The notes beneath the pieces were generated by a model. That model ran no database searches, was not told where the DNA came from, and saw only the letters and a program-made list of their open reading frames with translations. Shown here piece after piece: positions 1-8,783 of a stretch of 64,000 nt of DNA. Source of the DNA: Blautia sp. MSJ-9. Its GTDB lineage: Bacteria; Bacillota; Clostridia; Lachnospirales; Lachnospiraceae. Every line of letters begins with the position of its first letter. Position 1 is the stretch's first letter. Location: NCBI RefSeq assembly GCF_018919065.1, contig NZ_JAHLQG010000049.1, positions 18,407 to 82,406 of the forward strand, given 5' to 3'. The position numbers were made by a program, and so were the translations under genes.

Positions 1-818
1 CGGCAACCGGTGTAATGCCTACTGAAGAAATGGTTCAGGAGACACGCGAGGAACTTGGTCTGAATGATCCGTTTCTGGTGCAGTATACCAGATGGCTTAA
101 GAACTGTCTGAAAGGTGACTTTGGCAAATCATACAGCTTAAATAAACCAGTTACAGAACTTCTTGCAGCCAGATTATGGCCGACTTTGAAACTTACATTA
201 ATGGCCATGATCCTTATGCTGGTTATTTCTGTACCTTTAGGTATGTTGTCTGCCATATATAAAGATAAATGGATCGATTATCTCGTCCGGGGAATTACAT
301 TCCTCGGATGTGCGATGCCTAACTTCTGGGTTGGACTTCTGTTAATGCTGGCATTCTGTGTTTATATCAATGCATTTCCGGTTATCAGTTCTGCGGGAGA
401 CTTTAAGAGTCTGTTTCTTCCGGCTTTGACACTTGCGATTGCAATGTCTTCCAAATATACCAGACAGGTAAGAACAGCGGTGCTGGATGAACTGAGTCAG
501 GATTATGTGATCGGTGCACAGGCAAGAGGAGTAAAGAAATCAAAGATTATCTGGGGCAATGTATTTCCAAATTCATTGCTTCCGCTGATCACAATGTTTG
601 GTCTTTCCATAGGATCACTTCTTGGAGGAACCAGTGTTGTAGAAGTAATCTTCTCTTATCCGGGTCTTGGAAACCTTGCAGTTTCAGCAATCACATCCAG
701 TGATTACAATCTGATCCAGGGATATGTATTATGGCTTGCCCTGATTTATATGGTCATTAACCTGATCGTTGATGCATCTTATGTTTATATTGATCCACGT
801 ATGCGTTTAAAGGAGTAG
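1..818 (+). CDS. ABC importer permease, NikB/DppB type (5' truncated)
   Basis: Inner-membrane permease of a dipeptide/nickel-type ABC importer. The reading frame is open to the left edge of the window and the residues before the first ATG (position 15) already look like family sequence, so the true start lies upstream. About five hydrophobic helices are visible, and the cytoplasmic loop carries the EAA-type motif (around TAVLDELSQDYVIGAQARG). The partner permease starts 4 bases after the stop and two ATPases follow, giving a permease-permease-ATPase-ATPase operon. The substrate cannot be fixed from the sequence: the nearby metal-efflux operon makes nickel possible, but peptides are equally plausible. 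The substrate-binding protein is not in the window. Confidence 0.9.
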   Translation, partial: ATGVMPTEEMVQETREELGLNDPFLVQYTRWLKNCLKGDFGKSYSLNKPVTELLAARLWPTLKLTLMAMILMLVISVPLGMLSAIYKDKWIDYLVRGITFLGCAMPNFWVGLLLMLAFCVYINAFPVISSAGDFKSLFLPALTLAIAMSSKYTRQVRTAVLDELSQDYVIGAQARGVKKSKIIWGNVFPNSLLPLITMFGLSIGSLLGGTSVVEVIFSYPGLGNLAVSAITSSDYNLIQGYVLWLALIYMVINLIVDASYVYIDPRMRLKE

Positions 819-822
819 AATC

Positions 823-1650
823 ATGAAAAAGAAAAACAGATTTTTAGCAAATAAAACTTTTGTCGTGTTTTCTATTCTTGCAGTCTGTATTATTCTGACA
901 GCAGTATTTGCACCGGTGGTAACCAGAGGGGTTGACCCGTTAAAAGGTTCTCTGGTAGATGCACTGCTTCCGCCATGCAAGGAACATATTTTTGGAACCG
1001 ACAAAATGGGCAGGGATATTTTTTCAAGAGTTATTTATGGAGCACGTGCATCTCTGTCAGCAACCTTTGGTGTTGTTGCCCTGATCTTTCTGGTGGGAAC
1101 TGTTACCGGAGTCCTTGCAGGATATTTCGGAGGTGTCATTGATGCTGTTATTATGCGAATTGCAGATATGATGCTTGCTTTCCCAGGACTGGTACTTGCT
1201 CTTGCTGTTGCAGGTATTATGGGCGCAAGTATCAAAAATGCGATCATCGCTATTGTAGTAGTAAGCTGGACCAAATATGCGCGTCTGGCACGAAGCCTGG
1301 TTATGAAGATCCGTGACAGGGATTATGTATCAGCAGCGATCGTTACCGGTTCCAAAACACCGTATATGCTGTTTCGATATATGCTTCCAAATGCACTTCC
1401 TACACTGATCATTACTGCTGCGACAGATATAGGTTCCATGATGCTGGAACTGGCAGCAATGTCCTTCCTGGGATTTGGCGCGAAGCCGCCGGCACCGGAA
1501 TGGGGTTATATGCTGAATGAAGGAAGAGCGTGTATGCAGTCTGCTCCGTGGCTGATGATCTTCCCGGGTCTTGCTATTTTTGTAGTAGTTGTTGTATTTA
1601 ATATGCTTGGGGATTCCATCCGTGATATCCTCGATCCAAGAAATGAGTAG
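823..1650 (+). CDS. ABC importer permease, NikC/DppC type
   Basis: Second membrane subunit of the nickel/dipeptide-type importer, 275 residues. It has the family's N-terminal helix, the conserved FGTDKMGRDIFSR segment after it, about five further helices and the EAA loop (RDRDYVSAAIVTGSK). This is the usual full length. It starts 4 bases after the upstream permease and lies 11 bases before the first ATPase, so translation is probably coupled. The family assignment is firm; the transported substrate is not. Confidence 0.92.
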   Translation: MKKKNRFLANKTFVVFSILAVCIILTAVFAPVVTRGVDPLKGSLVDALLPPCKEHIFGTDKMGRDIFSRVIYGARASLSATFGVVALIFLVGTVTGVLAGYFGGVIDAVIMRIADMMLAFPGLVLALAVAGIMGASIKNAIIAIVVVSWTKYARLARSLVMKIRDRDYVSAAIVTGSKTPYMLFRYMLPNALPTLIITAATDIGSMMLELAAMSFLGFGAKPPAPEWGYMLNEGRACMQSAPWLMIFPGLAIFVVVVVFNMLGDSIRDILDPRNE

Positions 1651-1661
1651 GAGGAATAAAC

Positions 1662-2444
1662 ATGCTGAAATTAGATAATGTGACAATCTCCTACAAAAAT
1701 GTTCCAACTGTTCAGAATTTTAATCTGGATATGAAAGAGGGACAGATCGTTTCTCTGGTAGGAGAATCCGGAAGTGGAAAAACCACTGTTATCCGTGCTG
1801 TTCTGGGACTTCTTGCAGGTGGCGGTAAGGTCACAGAAGGAAGTATTACATTTGAAGGAGAAGACCTCTTATCCTATACACCGGAACAGTGGAGAAAACT
1901 TCGTGGTTCTGATATTTCCATGATTTTTCAGGACAGTGGTGCAATGATGAATCCGACACGTAAAGTCGGAAAAGTATTCACAGAATATATTCTTACTCAT
2001 GAGAAAATTTCCAAAAAAGAGGCATGGAGTAAGGGAATCGCAATGCTGGAGCGAATGAGACTTCCGTCTCCGGATAATATTATGGAATCTTATCCTTTCC
2101 AGTTATCCGGTGGTATGAGACAGCGAGTTGGTATTGCGATGGGAATGACTTATCAGCCGAAGCTTCTTCTTGCAGATGAACCGACTTCTGCACTGGATGT
2201 AACAACGCAGGCACAGATCGTGCGTCAGATGATGAAGCTCAGAGATGATTATCATACAGGCATTATTGTAGTAACCCATAATCTGGGTGTAGCTGCCTAC
2301 ATGTCAGATTATATTGTTGTAATGAAGAACGGAAAAATGGAAGACCAGGGAACAAGAGAGTATATTCTGAAAGAATCAAAGAATGAATATACCAGAAAAC
2401 TTCTGGAGGCAGTTCCATCCCGGGGAGGTGAACGATATGTCTGA
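1662..2444 (+). CDS. ABC importer ATPase, NikD/DppD type
   Basis: First cytoplasmic ATPase of the importer, 260 residues. Visible motifs are Walker A (GESGSGKTT, about residues 34-42), the signature LSGGMRQRVGIAMG, Walker B LLLADEPTSALD and the switch histidine in VVTHNLG. It is at the short end for the family and lacks the Cys-rich C-terminal oligopeptide/nickel extension carried by its partner. Its last 8 bases overlap the start of the next ATPase gene. Confidence 0.92.
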   Translation: MLKLDNVTISYKNVPTVQNFNLDMKEGQIVSLVGESGSGKTTVIRAVLGLLAGGGKVTEGSITFEGEDLLSYTPEQWRKLRGSDISMIFQDSGAMMNPTRKVGKVFTEYILTHEKISKKEAWSKGIAMLERMRLPSPDNIMESYPFQLSGGMRQRVGIAMGMTYQPKLLLADEPTSALDVTTQAQIVRQMMKLRDDYHTGIIVVTHNLGVAAYMSDYIVVMKNGKMEDQGTREYILKESKNEYTRKLLEAVPSRGGERYV

Positions 2445-3408
2445 AAAAAGAGAAGTAATACTGGAAGCGAAACATGTAACCAGAAGATTTGCGGCATCAC
2501 ATGGACGTACTCTGCTGGCGAACAATGATATTAATCTGAAAATGTATAAAGGTGAAACACTGGGTCTGGTAGGAGAATCCGGATGTGGTAAGAGTACATT
2601 TATGAGATTTCTGGTTTCTCTTGATACACCTTCAGAGGGTGAGATTCTGTACCGCGGTACAGATATCACGAAATTAAAGGGAGAAGAACTGAGAAATAAC
2701 CGTCAGAACATTCAGATGGTATTTCAGGACCCGACCTTATCTTTTAATCCGAAAATGAACATTCGTGATATTGTGTGTGAGCCTTTGATGAATTTCAAAA
2801 AGATTAAGAAATCGGAGAAGGATGCTGTCTGCAGAAAACTTCTTGAAATGGTAGAATTACCAGGAGATTTTGCAGATCGTTATCCTCACAATATGAGTGG
2901 TGGACAGCGTCAGCGTGTTGCGATCGCGAGAGCACTGGCACTGGAACCGGAGATCGTTGTTCTGGATGAAGCAACTTCAGCTCTCGATGTTTCTGTTCAG
3001 AAAACCGTAATTGAACTGATTACAAAGCTTCAGAGAGAAAAGAATATTACATTTGGTTTTATCTGTCATGATATTGCACTGGTTCAGCTGGTGGCACATC
3101 AGGTGGCTGTTATGTATCTTGGAAACCTCGTAGAGGTTCTTCCTGGAAAAGACCTCGATATGAAAGCGATGCATCCATATACAAGAGCACTGATGGGTGC
3201 AGTATTTGATATTAATATGGACTTTTCCAAACCAATTGAGAGTATTGAAAGTGAAGCTCCGAGCCCGTTGGATCTTCCACAGGGATGCCCGTTCCAGGGA
3301 AGATGTGAACATTGCATGGATATCTGTAAAAAGGAGAATCCACATCTTATAGAAGTAGAAGACGGTCACAGTGTTGCCTGCCATTTGTTCAAAAAAGGTG
3401 GCAGATAA
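2437..3408 (+). CDS. ABC importer ATPase, NikE/DppF type
   Basis: Second ATPase of the importer, 323 residues. It carries Walker A (GESGCGKST), signature MSGGQRQRVAIARA and Walker B IVVLDEATSALD. The C-terminal oligopeptide/dipeptide-transporter domain has the Cys pattern CPFQGRCEHCMDICKKE. I chose the ATG at 2437 because GGGGAGGTG sits just upstream; a longer in-frame start at 2383 would overlap the upstream gene by 62 bases and has no ribosome-binding site. The MATE gene overlaps its stop codon by one base. Confidence 0.9.
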   Translation: MSEKREVILEAKHVTRRFAASHGRTLLANNDINLKMYKGETLGLVGESGCGKSTFMRFLVSLDTPSEGEILYRGTDITKLKGEELRNNRQNIQMVFQDPTLSFNPKMNIRDIVCEPLMNFKKIKKSEKDAVCRKLLEMVELPGDFADRYPHNMSGGQRQRVAIARALALEPEIVVLDEATSALDVSVQKTVIELITKLQREKNITFGFICHDIALVQLVAHQVAVMYLGNLVEVLPGKDLDMKAMHPYTRALMGAVFDINMDFSKPIESIESEAPSPLDLPQGCPFQGRCEHCMDICKKENPHLIEVEDGHSVACHLFKKGGR

Positions 3409-4763
3409 TGAAAAAAGATAGTCTGATTTCTGGAAATATAGGAAAAGCATTATTACTTTTTGTACTTCCACTGATTGCGGGAAGTTTGATTCAGCAGTTG
3501 TACACAACGGTTGATGCGGTTATTGTTGGTCAGTTTACCGGAAAAATCGGACTTGCAGCAATTGACTCTGTGCATACACTTTTTAAGTTTCCGCTTAACT
3601 TTATGAACGGACTTGCAACAGGTGCAACGATTATGATCTCCAGATATTTTGGAGCAAAAGATAAAGAAGGACTGCATTGTGCAGTGCGGACAGCTCTTTT
3701 ACTCGCCGGTATTCTGGGAATTGTCTGTGCTGTAGCCGGTGTAATTTTTTCTCCATGGCTGCTTGATATCATGTCTGTTCCGGAAGAAGTCCGTGCAGGA
3801 TCACTGATCTACTGCCGCATTTATTTTGGCGGAATATGGGCAATGATCCTTTATAACATGATGGCAGGAGTCCTGCGGGCATTTGGAGACTCTAAAAATC
3901 CTTTATATGTACTGGTAGTATGCAGCGTGGTAAATATTGTTGCAGACCTCATGATGGTAGGGCTTTTGCATACCGGTGTTGGAGGTGCGGCAGCGGCTAC
4001 TGTACTTTCGCAGATTGTAAGTGTGGTACTTACTATGCATTTTCTCAGAACTTCTGATTTCCTGGAAGAAAAGATAGGAATCAGAACAATGAGAATCTGC
4101 AAAGAGCATATGGGAATGATGCTAAACAAAGGTTTTCCATTGGCTCTTCAGTCTATGCTGTTTCCGATTGCCAATTCTATTGTTCAGGCAAGTGTCAACA
4201 CAATGGGAACTGACAGTATTGCGGCATGGGGAATCTGTGATAAACTGGATTTACTGATCTGGCTGATCGCGGATTCTATGGGACCTGTACTGACGACATA
4301 TACCGCACAGAATCTCGGTGCCGGTAAGACGAAGAGAGTAAAGAAAGGAGCACTGATCGGTACTGGGTTATCTGTAATCGCAGTAGGAATTATCAGTCTT
4401 GTTCTTTACTTCGGTTCAGGACTGATCGGACCGTTATTTATTGATCAGAAAGACGTTCCGACACTGATCCCGCTGGTTGTAAGATATATGCAGATGATGG
4501 CACCTTTTTTTGTATTTTATGCAGTTGCAGAGGCGCTTTCAGGAGCCTGCTGTGGTCTGGGTGAAACGCTGGTACCGATGATTACTACATTACTTACAAT
4601 TTGCCTGTTTCGAGTAGTATGCATTTTGCTTGTTTTACCGTCATTTAAAACAATGGAATGTATTGTATGGATCTATATTGGATCATGGGTTGTGTCCGGT
4701 GTTACTTTTGCTGTTTTATATCTGGCAAAAGTCAGGAAACTCTACCATAAGAAAATTAAATAA
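3408..4763 (+). CDS. MATE family efflux transporter
   Basis: Twelve-helix cation-coupled multidrug/metabolite exporter of the MATE superfamily, 451 residues, DinF/NorM-like clade common in Clostridia. The opening LPLIAGSLIQQLYTTVDAVIVGQFTG and the internal repeat after residue 230 (FPLALQSMLFPIANSIVQASVNTMG) are diagnostic. Its ATG overlaps the stop of the upstream ATPase in a TAATG arrangement, so it is the last gene of the importer operon, and a terminator follows at 4798. An importer and an exporter in one transcript suggest handling of one compound class, but the substrate is unknown. Confidence 0.92.
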   Translation: MKKDSLISGNIGKALLLFVLPLIAGSLIQQLYTTVDAVIVGQFTGKIGLAAIDSVHTLFKFPLNFMNGLATGATIMISRYFGAKDKEGLHCAVRTALLLAGILGIVCAVAGVIFSPWLLDIMSVPEEVRAGSLIYCRIYFGGIWAMILYNMMAGVLRAFGDSKNPLYVLVVCSVVNIVADLMMVGLLHTGVGGAAAATVLSQIVSVVLTMHFLRTSDFLEEKIGIRTMRICKEHMGMMLNKGFPLALQSMLFPIANSIVQASVNTMGTDSIAAWGICDKLDLLIWLIADSMGPVLTTYTAQNLGAGKTKRVKKGALIGTGLSVIAVGIISLVLYFGSGLIGPLFIDQKDVPTLIPLVVRYMQMMAPFFVFYAVAEALSGACCGLGETLVPMITTLLTICLFRVVCILLVLPSFKTMECIVWIYIGSWVVSGVTFAVLYLAKVRKLYHKKIK

Positions 4764-4797
4764 AAAGATTGCAATCATTTTGTAAATGATAGATGAC

Positions 4798-4845
4798 ACA
4801 GAGGATATGGCAGGAAGAATGATCAGGCGGTATCCTCTGTTTTTA
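4798..4845 (+). terminator. Terminator after the importer/MATE operon
   Basis: ACAGAGGATA (4798-4807) pairs perfectly with TATCCTCTGT (4831-4840), followed by a T-run. It closes the first operon. Confidence 0.85.
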
Positions 4846-4875
4846 TATATTTGCTATTTTTCTAATATTAAGCTA

Positions 4876-4903
4876 TTGACAGAGGACGAAAATCTGTTAT
4901 AAT
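4876..4903 (+). promoter_or_regulatory. Consensus extended -10 promoter of the metal-efflux operon
   Basis: TTGACA (4876-4881), a 16-base spacer and TATAAT (4898-4903), with TG one base before the -10 hexamer. Such a strong promoter is what one expects when control is by repression, and a palindromic operator lies directly downstream. Confidence 0.85.
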
Positions 4904-4911
4904 AAAATAAA

Positions 4912-4933
4912 CAAATGAACAAGTGCTCATATG
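4912..4933 (+). promoter_or_regulatory. Candidate ArsR/SmtB-type operator
   Basis: Imperfect palindrome CAAATGAACA-AG-TGCTCATATG, 8 of 10 positions paired, core TGAACA..TGCTCA. It lies in the transcription start region of the metal operon. This is the form known for SmtB/CzrA/ZiaR zinc sensors (TGAACA with an inverted partner), and the operon encodes such a sensor (7290-7652). Binding is inferred. Confidence 0.7.
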
Positions 4934-4976
4934 ATAATGTGAAAAAATATTCATAAGACGGAAAGGAAAAAATACT

Positions 4977-5195
4977 ATGAAAAAGACTTACAAAATCGAC
5001 GTAGACTGCGCAAACTGTGCAAATAAAATGGAGGAAGCTGCTAAGAATACAGCAGGTGTTAAGGATGCAACTGTAAACTTCATGATGCTGAAAATGATCG
5101 TTGAATTTGAAGAAGGACAGGATCCGAAAGCAGTTATGAAAGATGTTCTGGCAAACTGCAAGAAAGTAGAAGACGACTGCGAAATCTATCTTTAA
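4977..5195 (+). CDS. Free-standing HMA-domain metallochaperone
   Basis: A 72-residue protein consisting of one heavy-metal-associated domain with beta-alpha-beta-beta-alpha-beta layout. The metal-binding CxxC is C11-A-N-C14 in VDCANCANK. It is the first gene of the efflux operon. The P1B ATPase encoded next has no N-terminal HMA domain of its own, so this small protein is probably the detached metal-binding domain that delivers Zn/Cd to the pump or senses for it. A C-terminal CEIYL stretch adds a further cysteine. A 150-base gap with a long hairpin separates it from the ATPase. Confidence 0.88.
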   Translation: MKKTYKIDVDCANCANKMEEAAKNTAGVKDATVNFMMLKMIVEFEEGQDPKAVMKDVLANCKKVEDDCEIYL

Positions 5196-5252
5196 TTCAG
5201 GAACGATTTCTGTTGATAATATATTTACGGGAATTGTCGTAAATTAGCAGAG

Positions 5253-5327
5253 AGGGACTGCGGCACAGAGATATATCAGGCGGTTATGGTTATCCACTGA
5301 TATATATTCTGGCGGCGGTCCTGTTTT
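5253..5327 (+). other. Long hairpin between HMA gene and P-type ATPase
   Basis: An approximately 30-base-pair imperfect stem. The base pairs GGACTGC (5255-5261) with GCGGTCC (5315-5321), and the upper part pairs ATATATCAG (5271-5279) with CTGATATAT (5297-5305). TGTTTTAT follows. It may be a partial terminator or processing site that makes the chaperone more abundant than the pump. A smaller hairpin, ATTTACG/CGTAAAT, lies just before it at 5223-5244. Confidence 0.6.
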
Positions 5328-5347
5328 ATAAGAAGTGAGGTATTAAG

Positions 5348-7213
5348 ATGAATAAGAAGCAAAAGAAGATGCTGATCAGAATCATCGTAGCGGCGGTATT
5401 AATCGTGCTTTTTTCTAAATTGCCGATAGATGGATATGTCAGATTTGGACTGTTTATGATTCCATATCTGGTAATTGGCTATGATATTCTTCAGAAAGCA
5501 TTTAAAGGTATCAGAAATAAACAGGTATTCGATGAGAATTTCCTGATGGCAGTAGCTACTGTGGGAGCAATCCTGCTTGGAGATTATTCCGAAGGTGTTG
5601 CGGTTATGTTGTTCTACCAGATCGGAGAACTTTTCCAGAGTTATGCAGTAGGAAAGAGCAGACGTAACATCAGTGAACTGATGGATATCCGTCCGGATTA
5701 TGCCAATATTGAAGTAGATGGAAAACTTGAACAGGTAGACCCGGATGAAGTTGAAATTGGTACTGTAATTGTTGTACAGCCAGGAGAAAAAGTTCCGATT
5801 GATGGTGTGATCATTGATGGTGTTTCTACTTTAAATACCAGCGCTCTGACCGGAGAAAGCCTTCCAAGAGATGCAAAAGCCGGGGATGAAGTAATCAGCG
5901 GATGTATCAATATGACAGGTGTTCTGAAAATCCGTACGATCAGAGAATTCGGAGAATCTACCGTATCCAAGATTCTGGAACTTGTGGAGAATTCCAGTTC
6001 CAGAAAATCAAAATCAGAGAATTTTATTTCAAAATTTGCCAAATATTATACTCCGGTTGTATGCTACGGAGCACTTGCACTTGCTTTTATTCCCCCGATC
6101 GTACTTTTGATCATGGGAAAACCGACTATGTGGGGTGATTGGATTTACCGAGCACTTACTTTCCTGGTAATCAGCTGTCCATGCGCACTGGTGATCAGTA
6201 TTCCTTTAAGCTTCTTTGCAGGAATCGGTGGAGCAAGTAATCAGGGCGTTCTGGTTAAAGGTTCCAACTATCTGGAAACACTTGCACAGACCAGCTATGT
6301 GGTATTTGATAAAACCGGTACAATGACACAGGGTGTTTTTGAAGTAAGCGGAGTTCATCATAATGAGATTTCAGATGAAAAACTGCTGGAATATGCAGCT
6401 CTTGCAGAATGTTCTTCTTCCCACCCGATCAGTAAGAGTCTTCAGAAAGCATATGGAAAACCAATTGACAGAAACAGAGTCACTGATATTGAGGAAATCA
6501 GTGGTAACGGTGTGACTGCAAAAGTGGATGGTATATCTGTAGCAGCAGGAAATGCGAAATTAATGAAACGTCTTGGAATTTCCTATCAGGAATGTCATCA
6601 TGTGGGTACAGTAATTCATATGGCTGTAGATGGAAAATATGAAGGTCATATTCTTATTTCTGATATTCTGAAACCTCATGCAAAAGAAGCAATTGCAGAA
6701 TTGAAGAAAGCAGGCATCAAGAAAACAGTTATGCTTACCGGCGATTCTAAACGTGTTGCAGACCAGGTAGCAAAAGAACTGGGAATTGGGGAAGTTTACA
6801 GTGAACTTCTTCCGGCAGATAAAGTAAGCAAAGTAGAAGAATTACTTCATCAGAAATCTGAAAAAGAGAAACTTGCATTTGTGGGTGACGGTATCAACGA
6901 TGCGCCGGTACTGTCCAGAGCAGATATTGGTATTGCCATGGGTGCACTTGGTTCTGATGCAGCGATTGAGGCAGCAGATATCGTGCTGATGGATGACGAT
7001 CCGTTGAAAATTTCCAAAGCAATCAAGATTGCCAGAAAATGTATTCATATTGTATATGAGAATATTTATTTTGCGATTGGCATTAAGATTTTATGTCTGA
7101 TTCTTGGTGCGCTGGGAATTGCAAATATGTGGATGGCTATTTTTGCAGATGTAGGTGTTATGATCATTGCGGTATTAAATGCGATTCGTACTTTATTTGT
7201 AAAAAACCTGTAA
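5348..7213 (+). CDS. Heavy-metal translocating P1B-type ATPase (Zn/Cd/Pb class)
   Basis: Membrane pump that exports divalent soft metals using ATP, 621 residues. Motifs in order: TGES actuator loop (about residue 168), the membrane CPC metal site SCPCALVIS (about 277), phosphorylation site DKTGT (about 321), the P1B-specific HP dipeptide in SSHPIS, and hinge GDGINDAP (about 514). CPC with an ArsR-type sensor is typical of CadA/ZntA zinc-cadmium-lead exporters. The usual N-terminal HMA domain is missing and is supplied by the separate upstream gene. The ArsR gene follows after 76 bases. Confidence 0.93.
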   Translation: MNKKQKKMLIRIIVAAVLIVLFSKLPIDGYVRFGLFMIPYLVIGYDILQKAFKGIRNKQVFDENFLMAVATVGAILLGDYSEGVAVMLFYQIGELFQSYAVGKSRRNISELMDIRPDYANIEVDGKLEQVDPDEVEIGTVIVVQPGEKVPIDGVIIDGVSTLNTSALTGESLPRDAKAGDEVISGCINMTGVLKIRTIREFGESTVSKILELVENSSSRKSKSENFISKFAKYYTPVVCYGALALAFIPPIVLLIMGKPTMWGDWIYRALTFLVISCPCALVISIPLSFFAGIGGASNQGVLVKGSNYLETLAQTSYVVFDKTGTMTQGVFEVSGVHHNEISDEKLLEYAALAECSSSHPISKSLQKAYGKPIDRNRVTDIEEISGNGVTAKVDGISVAAGNAKLMKRLGISYQECHHVGTVIHMAVDGKYEGHILISDILKPHAKEAIAELKKAGIKKTVMLTGDSKRVADQVAKELGIGEVYSELLPADKVSKVEELLHQKSEKEKLAFVGDGINDAPVLSRADIGIAMGALGSDAAIEAADIVLMDDDPLKISKAIKIARKCIHIVYENIYFAIGIKILCLILGALGIANMWMAIFADVGVMIIAVLNAIRTLFVKNL

Positions 7214-7289
7214 CTGTGAAGGTACTGAACAGTTACAAAAATTTATAGAATAACAGACAGTTGCAGACAGGAAGGAAAATGGTGAAAGC

Positions 7290-7652
7290 GTGGAAAAACA
7301 TAAAGACGAGGCTTGTGACTATTATGAAATTCATGAAGATTCAATGGAAATTATAAATAAAACAATGCCAGAAGAGACGGAACTTGAGGATTTGGCAGAT
7401 TTGTTTAAGATTTTCGGAGATTCTACAAGAATCCGTATTCTGTTTGTGCTTTTCGAAACAGAGGTATGTGTATGCGACCTTGCGAAAGCACTGAATATGA
7501 CACAGTCTGCAATTTCCCATCAGCTTAGAATCCTGAAGCAAAACAAACTGGTGAAGAACCGACGAGAGGGAAAGTCCATTTTTTATTCTCTGGCAGATGA
7601 TCATGTGCGGACGATTATCAATCAGGGAAGAGAGCATATAGAAGAAAATTAA
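7290..7652 (+). CDS. ArsR/SmtB family metal-sensing repressor
   Basis: Winged-helix metalloregulator of 120 residues that should repress the efflux operon until metal binds. It carries both classic metal sites: the alpha-3 CxC motif in ETEVCVCDLAKAL, as in ArsR/CadC, and the alpha-5 site D-x-H-x10-H-x2-E near the C terminus (DDH...HIEE), spaced as in SmtB. The recognition helix is MTQSAISHQLRILK. The start is a GTG at 7290; the nearby ATG at 7279 is in another frame. It is last in the HMA-ATPase-ArsR operon, implying autoregulation through the operator at 4912-4933. Confidence 0.92.
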   Translation: MEKHKDEACDYYEIHEDSMEIINKTMPEETELEDLADLFKIFGDSTRIRILFVLFETEVCVCDLAKALNMTQSAISHQLRILKQNKLVKNRREGKSIFYSLADDHVRTIINQGREHIEEN

Positions 7653-7681
7653 TCCGATGTGAACGTATGGTAAAAGTAAAA

Positions 7682-7722
7682 AGCAGGGAGTTGATATTTC
7701 AAGTATTGGCTCCCTGTTTGAA
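7682..7722 (+). terminator. Terminator after the ArsR gene
   Basis: CAGGGAG (7684-7690) pairs with CTCCCTG (7710-7716), followed by only a short T-run, so it may leak into the next gene. Confidence 0.55.
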
Positions 7723-7782
7723 AATATAAAAGTTTTATAGAACTAACTATTGAAAGTGGAATTTACAGAATGAAATAAGAGC

Positions 7783-7809
7783 CTGCCAGTGGATGATAAG
7801 ATCTGGCAG
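7783..7809 (+). other. Hairpin in the leader of the M14 gene
   Basis: CTGCCAG (7783-7789) and CTGGCAG (7803-7809) form a perfect 7-base-pair stem just upstream of the ribosome-binding site. Role unknown. Confidence 0.5.
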
Positions 7810-7838
7810 AGATGGAATGAGTGGAAGGAGAAGATTTG

Positions 7839-8783
7839 ATGCGAACATTACGAGTAGCAGACCTGGAAGCAAAACCGGGTGAGAAAGTATCAGGATTTGT
7901 GCACATCATCGGGGCAGAATTTGGAATTCCGGTAACACTGATCTGTGGAGAAAAAGAGGGGGAGACTGTTCTGATCTCCGGTGGGGTACATAATGCAGAA
8001 TATGTAGGAATACAGGCTGCCATGCAGCTTGCAGACGAACTTGATCCGAAGAAGATCGCAGGAAATATCATTGTGATCCGTCTGATGAACAGAACCGGAT
8101 TCGAGCACCGTACCATGAGTCTTACTTATGAGGATGGAAAAAATCTGAACAGAGTTTTCCCTGGAAATCCGAATGGTACACTCAGTGACAGAATCGCCTA
8201 TACGGTTGTAACAGAATTTTTCCCGAAAGCAGATTACTATGTAGATCTGCACTGCGGTGATGGATTTGAGGGTTTGGTATCTTATGTATACTGTACAGGG
8301 GCAGCAGCACCGGAAGTAGCTGCAAAGAGTCGTGAGATGGCAGAGATTGCGCATGTAGATTATCTGGTAACTTCCATGTACGGAACAGGCGGAGCTTACA
8401 ATTATGCCGGAAGCATGGGAATCCCAAGTATCCTTCTGGAACGTGGACACAGTTCCCGCTGGTGTGAAGACCTGGTCGCAGAAGATGTTCACGATGTGAA
8501 GAATATCCTCAGACATCTGGGAGTTCTTCGCGGAAAATCCCATATGCACGGCAAACCACCGGTAGAAGTAAGTCCTGTTATCTATGAGGATGCACCTGTA
8601 TCAGGATGCTGGTACCCTGCGAAACAGCCGGGCGAGACATTCAAAGAAGGAGAAGTACTGGGAAGGATCTGTGATTATTTTGGACGCGAACTGTTTGTAT
8701 ACAGAGCCAAAATGGGCGGCATTATTCTTTACCAGACCATCAGTCTGTGTATTATGAAAGATATCCTATGGAACCTGGGATGA
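7839..8783 (+). CDS. M14-family succinylglutamate desuccinylase/aspartoacylase-like amidohydrolase
   Basis: Zinc-dependent carboxypeptidase-fold enzyme of the AstE/ASPA type, 314 residues, expected to hydrolyse an N-acyl amino acid or related amide in the cytoplasm. Metal ligands are visible in GGVHNAEYVG (HxxE) and YVDLHCGDG (His). I chose the ATG at 7839 because GGAAGGAG precedes it by 8 bases; the GTG at 7821 contains that site. The C terminus is odd. After LYQTISLCIMKD the family would continue, but the frame ends in ILWNLG. The continuation is in the +1 frame (next feature), so this copy looks frameshifted near 8763-8766. Confidence 0.8.
   Translation: MRTLRVADLEAKPGEKVSGFVHIIGAEFGIPVTLICGEKEGETVLISGGVHNAEYVGIQAAMQLADELDPKKIAGNIIVIRLMNRTGFEHRTMSLTYEDGKNLNRVFPGNPNGTLSDRIAYTVVTEFFPKADYYVDLHCGDGFEGLVSYVYCTGAAAPEVAAKSREMAEIAHVDYLVTSMYGTGGAYNYAGSMGIPSILLERGHSSRWCEDLVAEDVHDVKNILRHLGVLRGKSHMHGKPPVEVSPVIYEDAPVSGCWYPAKQPGETFKEGEVLGRICDYFGRELFVYRAKMGGIILYQTISLCIMKDILWNLG

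Noticed and set aside
2383..2436. Longer N terminus for the second importer ATPase.
   Set aside because: No ribosome-binding site, large overlap with the upstream gene and no similarity to the family; GGGGAGGTG points to 2437.
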